DNA from: Umbelopsis ramanniana AG
Taxonomy: Eukaryota > Mucoromycota > Umbelopsidomycetes > Umbelopsidales > Umbelopsidaceae
Direction of reading: 5' to 3'
NCBI RefSeq assembly: GCF_025399195.1
Contig: NW_026252107.1
Location: 1 to 64,000, forward strand
DNA length: 64,000 nucleotides
Both the position numbers and the translations under genes were made by a program. Below, piece after piece: positions 54,701-64,000 of the stretch. Under the pieces are notes generated by a model, which was given only the letters and a program-made list of their open reading frames with translations, made no database searches and was not told where the DNA came from. Position 1 is the first letter of the stretch; every line of letters starts with the position of its first letter.

Positions 54701-57700
54701 CTGTTCACAGGTTTGCCATAGATCTCCCACGTGCGCTTGGAGTCCCATTGTAGGTAAGAGAGGTAGTTATCAAAGTACTGGTCAGGGATTGATGAAATGC
54801 TTTTGTAATACATATCCAGGGACTCTGGCGACATGACGTCTGGTTCGGATTTACTGTAGCCAACTTTTTGAACAATTTTATGAAGCTATTAAATTCAAGA
54901 CTGCGATTTAACCATTTTCTGAACACATCACTAGAGAGTTGCAACAGGTTATAAGACGTACCTTATCCAAAGCCCTTTGTCTGGTTACATCATCTAGGAA
55001 ATCAAGAGCCTGTAGGCGTTGCTCCAGAGAATCTCTTATGGTGTGCAAAAAGGCGTCTGAAAAACTTTGAGCATCTGTGCCAAATTTCGTTATGGCATAG
55101 TACCGACCGACAAGTTGTCCGAGAACATCTCCAACATTACGCATGCAAGTTTTCCAGCGGGGAGGAATAACTTTTGTGCCATCCAAAATCGCTGAGAGCT
55201 TGACATTAGGTGCCCGAATTGACGTGGATAGAGTATCGATGAGCGAAAATATCAAAACATTAATAAAATGGTATCGCACGATCATGACGTCGGTCTCAGC
55301 GATGAGTTTTCCAACACTGACAAGATATTGAGGAGACTCTACTATAATAGTATCTACGGGAACAGTTGAAGCTTGCAGTTTAGACACCATTAAGTGCCAA
55401 TCGATATTCGGAACTGTTGAGGTCAGATTTTTGACGGTCATAGGATTATAGTTTGCAACAGGGTCGCGCAATTCGTCTCTACAATACAGAGCTTAAAACT
55501 ATTTTCATCATCCAACAACCGAAACACTCGCATACCAATGTACTTACGAGCTATTGCTGATATTAGCCAAAGCTGTTTCGAATTTGACAAGACTGTCGAC
55601 TGCTGCTGAAATGTTATGGTCCGCACCAAAAATTTTACTATCCTTCTGCGTGAATATAGCTGACCAAATGTCGTTGACTGCTCCTTTGTACAGTTCCATT
55701 GTTGCTGGTACAGTATAGTATTGCTTTGAAGGAAGTTGCAGACCACTTTGTCCGAGAGTAAGAGTGTTAACTCCAGGATTTTCCGCATCTGCATCTCCGT
55801 CAAACGCAAAGAACGGATATGCGCCGTTCGAGATTAAAAAGGACATTGCGGAAGTAATAGATTCAATGTTATTTCTTTTACTGTCTTCCCATATGGAGTT
55901 GAACTTTTCCAGGAGAGTGCGAATCGGTTCACTTCCGCGGCTGTCGATGGCAGCTTCGTCAATACAGCTCTCATAGTAGTGTTTGGCCTTGTCAAAAATT
56001 TCTTCGTCTTTTGCCTTCAAATCGGGATCTACAGTAAAGTTGCCAAAAGTATGCAAGTTGTCGTAAGTATTTTCGAAAATCTGCTTCAGTATATTTTCGA
56101 TATCTTCAGAGACGTTGTCAAAAGAGCCAGTTTCTATTAATTTCTCTTGTTTGGTGAATACTGGAAGTCGCTGCAACAGTTCATTGTACCTATAACGACT
56201 TACGAGCTTGATCATCTCTAATCTTATGCGCATTTATCCAGCCTCCACCTTATTTTTTTTTTACAAATGAAAAAGATTTGCGTATTAAAACCTTTGCTGC
56301 GTTGTATTTTCAGTCGAAATAGCTACGTACAGGAATACTGATAAAAATCTGTACATGGATCCACTTTCTTATCGATGTCATGTAGAATGGAAGCAGCTGT
56401 CAACAGACAAGTCTGCGATTGACATACACCAGTCGATTCCATTGGAAAGCCGGTCATTTTGAGTAAATCTTGAAAAACCCCAAGCATGACAAGGTAATCG
56501 AAAACGGCCAAAGAAGAAATAAAGATCCCAAATTCGTTGTCTTTAAACTACTCGCCGGCCACAAACATCTGCATCCGTCAGGGGGAGCTTTTTTTACTTC
56601 CTGCATTCAGAAGTCCTTTTATTGGCTGTTAGTTTATTTCTATTCGCCTAGCTGACGGTGCTATCGACTTTTATTAAATAAAAAAATATATTCATAAACC
56701 AACGTGTAAGCACGCGGTTAATTTTTCAATTTAGTAGAATACACAATTGATGTTTACAGAACAAATAATCTGTTGAATTCAATGATTTACTAATCTGTTA
56801 CTGATCAACAGCATTTACAAGGAGGTGAGCATTGGCCAAGCAAGTGGTCAATCACGGCCATAAAATTTTGCAGACTACTTCTCTACATTTACAGATATAA
56901 TATCAGCTTGGAAAAAAAAAGAAAAATCAAATGTACCTTGAATAAGTAGATACAAAATGTTCGTTCATATCTGGGAGTTATTTACAAATTCAAGATGCTG
57001 ATTTATAAGGGGTATAAGGGAGAATATGAAGGAGTTTAGACACGCGTGAACGGTATCTTTAACTGGAAAGAGTTCGAATACTCTTTTTTCACTTGTATTA
57101 GACTGTTAGACATTTAAAAGATCAAAAATTATGAGATGGTAAATTGTGTGTAAAAATTCAACGACGGCAGCGCAAGGAACCAAGTAAGTACAACATCTTC
57201 ATTTAACATATATCTATTACATAATATGATAGCTAATGCTGTATTGAAGCAATAAGGTAAAATACGATATGCTAAGGAACGGTTTCGAGTGAGTATATTC
57301 TAACGGAGTCTCTCAGAATACCGTGAGGGGCTTCGAGATTTTTTATGTGGATGATAGCCGAGCAAGAAGTACTTTAAATCCCGACACAGAAAACAAAAAC
57401 CAGCGTCAATTTTGTTCACGTGAGCAATTTTTTGACTGAGTGCAAGGCCTCATATACCTTGTGGTTGCCCAGTTAGTCAAGTCCTTCTTTTTTCGCAATG
57501 GTGAGATATGACTTTAATACTGCAGTGATGGATTATCGGTATACGGATTCGATACGATACGGATGGATGAATTGGATGATGAATCGATTGATGTATATCT
57601 GCGACATTTCGACATTCGCACCGTAATTCATCTCATATTGGCCGACATTGGGACATGCTATGGAACAGACCATTATTCGGCATTAGTGCGGCAATGACCT

Positions 57701-60700
57701 CTGAATTGACTTTACTCGATGTCGAAAAAGCAATTTCAACCGTCAGCAAATTGAAGAAGTCCAGAACTATCAATATACTATGTTACTAACACGGATTTTT
57801 GCATTGAATGATAGACCAAGGGTACCACCTCGTTCGGTAAGCGTCACACCAAGTCGCACACTCTCTGCAGACGTTGCGGAAACCGCGCTTTCCACAACCA
57901 GAAGAAGACCTGCGCTTCCTGCGGCTACCCCGCTGCCAAGATCCGTTCCTGTAAGTTGTTGATTCGACGTAAAATTCACACATAATTCCCGTATATGAGA
58001 GACTGAACGTTCCCATCTTCATAGTCAACTGGTCCGTCAAGTCCCAGCGTAGAAAGACCACCGGTACTGGACGCATGCGCCACCTCAAGGACGTCTCCCG
58101 CCGTTTCAAGAACGGTTTCCGTGAAGGTACTCAGGCTAAGAAGCAAGTCAAGGCTTCCACTGCTTAAATGTTTGCAACCTCCCCGTTGTACTCAATGAGA
58201 CTTTTACATTAAAAACCTCATCCATATAACGTTTTTGTCTCTGAACTTTTTCTTTTTTGTTGGTGAATCTAAATAAACTAGCCTGCAAGGAGATCCAGAT
58301 ACACACTTGGAAATAATTTTTGATGAACTGTTCAGACACTTATGGGTTTTTTGATTTCAATTTTGCTTTCAATGCATTTTATTTGTAGTATAAAGGTATG
58401 TTCACCGCGTACCTATAACCCGGCATCTAGGTATGATGATGAAGGGCCTCAAACGGCAGTGGGTTTATATTGCAAGGTGCTGAAAAGCGTACGACCTGTA
58501 GTACATTGACCGTACTTGAGGCCGCAAATGCGAATGACTTGCGTAGGAGGGGGAGGGGAGGGGGAGGGATACAGCGCTAGCTATACGAACACATGGCATA
58601 CAGACAGAACGATTTGAATACTTGCACCTGGCTGCTTTATTTCAAAAAAACTGATGTAAAGAAGTCGAAGAAGGATAGATTTGACGTGGAAAGAGAACAA
58701 GAAAAAAATACAAAAAAAAAAAATCTATGCCAGTGACTGCGTATATCTGGTGAACAAATTCAATTGCTCTGCTGCGACTTGGGCGGAGCTCATACTCTTC
58801 GTACCATTAGCCATGTCGTTGAATGATCAACTAAAGTCGTTCCGAAAGAGCTTGGCGTCACAGCCAGTCTATGGCGTGAAACGATCGGCGGCAGGAGGGG
58901 CTGATAGCAAAAATGAAAGTCGAACATCCTCAACACCAGGGACTCCAGCTATCGCCAATAACACCAAAGCTGCCTATGAGAGCTCAATGGAAGGCAAAAA
59001 GAAGAACAAACGGGCCAATCAGGGAGTTGGTATGAACAATCGTCTCATAGATTAGGGTGATATTAATGGAAAATGATTTGATTGACATTATTGGATACGT
59101 CCCCTGTGCAGTTTTTTCGCAACCTGCTAATACTGGAGCCGGAACTCACACCATGAGCTTACTATACACGGTCGTAAACTATCTTAAGGTACACTTGACA
59201 TTGATTTGAAGAATGGATCTCAAATAGGTTGCTGACATTACGATATTGTCTATTCAATGAAGAACTGTGATGATCCACAATCAGTCGTCAGTATCCAATC
59301 TCGAACGAACGTGGATATACGAGCCAATTCTGAGCTATGGGAAAAGCTGACGACCAACGAAAAGATTGATTATGATGAAATCAATGGGACTTTTTCTTAC
59401 AAGGTATTTTTGAATTCTCTTATGCTTTTGATACTGGAATTGGGCGGTTAAACACTTTGTCGGTTGTAGCCAACATTCCAGATCAAAAATAAAGACGACT
59501 TGCTGCAGCTTTTGCAAGAAAAGCGATCACAAGGAGGAATGGATTACAAGGACCTCAAGGACTCTTACTCCAAACTAGGTGTTGCGGTGGAAGAACTTGC
59601 TGCAGCAGGACAGATTTTAGTTATTCGACACAAAGACGGGAATCCAAGAGTTTTGTTCTGTAATGATGAACAGTACAATACCCCAATTGATGATGGTACG
59701 TTCAACTTTCCACGGTATGTGGTTATGAAAAGTGGACTTGCATGGATTAATTGCCTTCATATAGAATTCAAAAAGATGTGGACGGAAATTTCTATTCCTG
59801 ATGAGACAGATTTGCCACGCGAGCTAGAAAACGGTAAGCTTATTTGGTGGGTCTTAGCGAAATCTTGCATCACTAAATTCACTAAACGATATGTCTTTTT
59901 TCCCTCACAGCTGGCTTAAAAACTATGGAGGTTTTTGAGAAGAAGGTTATCAACGAGCCTAAGCAGAAAAAATCAAAGAATCGTAGTCGGAAGGGCAAGA
60001 TTACCAATACTCACTTGCAGAATCTGGATTTGACTGTTGACTATGTACCAAAAAAGACATTCTAAGTATCGACCCACTATCAGAGAATTCACCATTTTTT
60101 AGACCACAATCCAAGTAAGGGACTGAGAAGCAATTGTTTTCCCAGTTTATGCTTGTTGTATATCACCATGATGGCACTGTGCGTGCTGCCTGTAATAAAA
60201 ATAAAATTGTTTCTTATAATTTACAGTGTCAATGCATTATTAGGGGACTGCTTCCTGTATGTGCACGGTACGCGATTTGTAGCTGGACAGGCCAATCGTT
60301 TGAACAGGCAGTTTTGGCTGTTGGTGGTCTTTCTTACTTAATTCATTATGCAACCGCGCTCACAAGTATCACGGCGTACGAGATCCACGCCTTTGCGAAA
60401 TGAAACGTTACTTGATTCGTCATCACCGCCGCTTCAAAGCCCTTTGCAGACTCCATCGCGCATCTCAGATATATCCATATCACCCATACCTCTGAACCAT
60501 TCTCAGTACCTACCCTCTAATCTATCTGAAGCGTCCCGCTCATCGATCAGCCTAACGCCGCTAGCGGTCAGACATGCCGGCTTGGTTTCGCAGGCAAATG
60601 ACTCTCTGATTATACCTTCAAGTCCTACAACGCATAGTCAGTTCCTGTACGATCCGACCTCACATCGACACCCATTTGAAAAAGCTTCCATAGCTGACCC

Positions 60701-63700
60701 ATTTTCTCAACCAACAACCGAGGAAAGATTGAGAATTTTACGACACGATGCGTTGCAGCAGCACCTGTACGAGACCGCTGCGTACTTTGGTGAAAAGGTG
60801 GTAGCGAAGACAGGTAAGGGCATACGTGTGATCCTAATGGCAGTAGTGAATTCAATTTGACATGGGTATTGCCATAGGCGATACAAATGACGTGTATTGG
60901 CTAGCGCAGGTGTACCATCAATCCGGACAATTCGATAGAGCAGCGGATCTACTTAAGAAGAAGAAAACGTGGAGCGAGAGTGTGGCATGTCGGTTTTTAG
61001 CTGCTCAATGTGCGGTAAGTAGAACTGGAAAGATGGTCACTGCGAAGAGAAGCGACTAGACAACTGATGATGCAATCGCCTTGAAGATTGAATTAGAAAA
61101 TTGGAAGGATGCCCTCGATCTTCTTGGTCACGATAATCCGTTCGCAAACAAAGGTAAGCTACCCGCATTATAGTTTCATTCTCGCTCGTCCGTCATTTTA
61201 AGACTAACCATCGCGTTATACAGATTTTCATCACGTACCTACTACGGACGGTGGTATAAAGGTAATTAACAACAGCATCTCATAAAGATGAAGAGCCATA
61301 AATTGGAATACTGAAAGCTGCTGTAAAGTTAGAGGCATCGATGTGCTATGTACGTGGTCAAGCACACATGAAGCTTGGCGACACTGCGAAAGCGAAGGCA
61401 TGTTTTAAAGAGGCACTCATTGTCGATGTGAAATGCTACAATGTAAGTAATAGAGCACTGCCCAGTAGGATTGTGATTCATTTGAGTTGACCATTGTTAC
61501 TTTTCTCGCTATCCTAAGGCGCTGGATGCATTGCTGTCATATAATATGTTTGAGGAGCACTTGGGTATGTTTACAACTGTATTTGATATCTTGTTACGCA
61601 TGTCACTCGCTGTTACTTACAGTCCATATGGTCTAGAATGGGATTTCATCCATGGATTGCCATACCAGGACCAGTGTGGGGACGACGCAGATCTTTTCCG
61701 ATCATTGTATATAATTAAATTAAAAAAGGTGAGTGATTTGTGTTGAGAGAAAGCGTCGAGATTTAGAAGGATGGTAAACTCACAGTGAATATCGGTAGTA
61801 TTCACACCAGCACGCGGTAGCCGAAGCCCAAAATAAGGTCGAGCGCGTATATGGATTAGGAAACAGTGTGGATGTAATGCAAAGTCGGGTGGAGACGCTT
61901 TTAGCTCAGAGTAAATTCGAGGACTGCTTGGCCATGTGTAAAAGGTGATTTACTTTGATCAGAACCGCCTGTGAGACGGCCTCAACTTATGCTTTTTATT
62001 TGATCCAATCCGCAGAATTCGACGAGAGGATGAGTTCAATACTGCTCATGTTCCTGCTTACCTGACATGCTTGTATGAACTCAAAAAAAAGACGGAACTA
62101 TTCGAGTTTGCCAACGAACTCGTCAAGCAAATCCCACAAGCTGAAGTCACTTGGTATGGTGTCGGCATGTATTATTTCTTCATCAAGAATTATGCAGAGG
62201 CACGCCGATATTTCAGGTAATGGAAGAGAATGCACTGCCGACGATTATTGTCTACTGACAATTTTACAATTCATTCGACAGCCAAGTCACGACAATGAAT
62301 CAATATTTCGCACCAGCTTGGCTGGCATTCGGTCACACTTTTGCGGTGGAAAAGGAGCACGACCAAGCTATTAGTGCCTACGCAACGAGTGCTCGTTTAA
62401 TCCCTGGGTATGTCTTGTTTGTATCCGTGATCCATCCCGTTCGTTCTGCTAACACACTTTACTTTTAGTTCTCACCTACCCCTCATGTACCTCGGTATGC
62501 AATACATGGATGAGAATATCATGGAAGTTGCATACGACTACTTGCAGCAAAGCCTCGCTTTGTGTGATAATGACCCGTTTTTGTTGAACGAGCTTGCTGT
62601 GTATCACTATTCCATGCATGAATATGATCAAGCTCTTGAATATTTGGAAAAAGCGGAGGAGCTTGCAAAGGGTCATCAAAGTGAGAAAGGCATTATCTGG
62701 GAAAAACTTTGGTGCAACTTTGGACATGTTCATAGGAAGCTAAGGTTGTTATGACGATAAATTTTGCACTAGATACCTGCGATGTGTACATTGACTTACA
62801 GTATTCATTTCTCCTCAAAATACTATAGGAACTACGAGAAATCATTCTACTACTTGAGCAAGGTGTTATCTGTCAACCCCAAGAACTCGGATGCTCACGC
62901 TTCTATTGGCATGATTTACCACCTCAAAGGCAAGATTGGTGATGCCATAGCCAAGTACCATGAAGCCTTGAAGAACAGTAACACCGAAGTCATTGTCACC
63001 GAACTTTTAGAAAAAGCATTACAGAGAAGTGCAGATTCGACATTGGATATCGTGTTGAGTGAGGATCCTGATGCTACAATCGACAGTGGTGGCTTTGATG
63101 TGGATATTGAGAATTGGGACATGTCCAAGGCCGCGCCTGAACGGCCACGACGAATTCTTCAAACTCCCAAACTGAGAAGCAATGAAAAATCCAACACAAC
63201 GGATGGAAACAATGAAGTAGAATACGATGCCGAGGCTGATGATACCGAGATTTTACAAATGGAACAAGGCGAGGATCCTTTCCTTGTTGATCATGGAGAT
63301 TTGGATCCAAATGTATCAGGGACCTTCTTTCTACATAAGCTGCGTGCTTCCAATAGCCCCAGTACTTCGGCTGGTAGCAAACGCAAACATTCGCAATAAG
63401 ACACTCACACTATACCCCCTCATATATTGTAATTAAAGTAGTTATTACACACTGTAAAAAAAAGAAAAAGAAAACCCTGTTCCATGTTGCTAATCTATAT
63501 GAAACTCAAAATGTGATGTCTTTGCCCTGTTCCTCCCACCATCTAATCGCCCCTAGAGCTTTACATTTCCATTCAGCATTTCCTGATACCATATCTTTGG
63601 TGCGAGTACATGTCTTGAGGACAGACTCTGCATGCTGCTTTCCGTCCAAAAACGAAGCTTGGTAAGCTTCTACAATGCTCTTCTTCATGTTCAGAGTAGT

Positions 63701-64000
63701 GGCTATTTCAGCCGTACTAAGGGACGAATTTTCTAGCAATTCAAGGGCGAGCCAGAGTTTTCCTTTGTTAAGCAAATGAGGAAATATGACAAAGCGGTAG
63801 GGGCGACCAATGTAGTTGAGGCGGTGCATATAATCATTTTTGCCTTTGATGCCCAATCCAATTCTAATAGAGCGATAAACAACCGTGGCAGAAGGGTCGA
63901 TGTTGGGTCGCTTTCGCACAATGGTAGTGTCTGACTCCGGAGGCTCATGCTTTAGCCAAAATCCAGACTTTTCGTCCCCGGCATTTCCGTTCGAGTGCTT

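Overview
The window is nuclear DNA of an intron-rich, filamentous, early-diverging fungus, most likely Mucoromycota-like. This is an inference from four things: dense short GT-AG introns (about 50-110 nt, plus two GC-AG introns); fungus-typical genes (NAD-dependent MTD1, a White Collar-type PAS/GATA factor, SQT1/AAMP, RMD1); genes that Saccharomyces has lost or diverged (isovaleryl-CoA dehydrogenase, SAAL1, animal-like PIG-Y, ATG16 with a WD40 domain); and closely packed genes on both strands. I see no rRNA, transposon, CRISPR or viral element. All exon models were spliced by eye from reading frames and splice signals; several were checked by phase and by fit to the family.

Layout. 0-7.3 kb: a head-to-head F1-ATPase pair (ATP2 5' end, ATP16), a DPY30-domain COMPASS subunit, a White Collar-type factor, a flavin-reductase-like protein and a P-loop kinase. 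7.3-12 kb: a gene-poor, AT-rich island whose only convincing coding sequence is an orphan two-TM protein of 583 aa. 12-17 kb: PIG-Y and SQT1/AAMP (divergent), then U2AF65. 17-19.3 kb: mostly empty, with one tRNA-Arg(CCU). 19.3-33 kb: ATG16 (WD40 form), SAAL1, RNR1, RMD1 and ARL2 (divergent, 74 bp apart) and an SCP/Psr-type phosphatase. 34-45 kb: LSM7 with an RGG tail, a three-SH3 CIN85/CD2AP-like adaptor, a cytochrome P450, PGI1, MTD1 and GID8. 45-54 kb: MAD1, FHIT (divergent, 64 bp apart), NSE3, a small orphan gene and IVD. 54-64 kb: an M13 metallopeptidase, RPL37, TFIIE-beta, CDC16/APC6 and the 3' part of an unrecognised gene.

The genes are housekeeping and regulatory and do not form a cluster. 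Cell-cycle and genome-maintenance functions (RNR1, MAD1, NSE3, CDC16) recur but are scattered. I found no new multi-gene system. The most informative observations are a 5-nt micro-exon in FHIT, a MAD1 stop codon that overlaps a splice donor leading to an acidic 134-aa tail, ACGCGT boxes at RNR1, GC-AG introns in RNR1 and MTD1, a G-quadruplex motif upstream of TFIIE-beta, and several unexpected domain architectures (ATG16-WD40, three-SH3 adaptor, RGG-LSM7).
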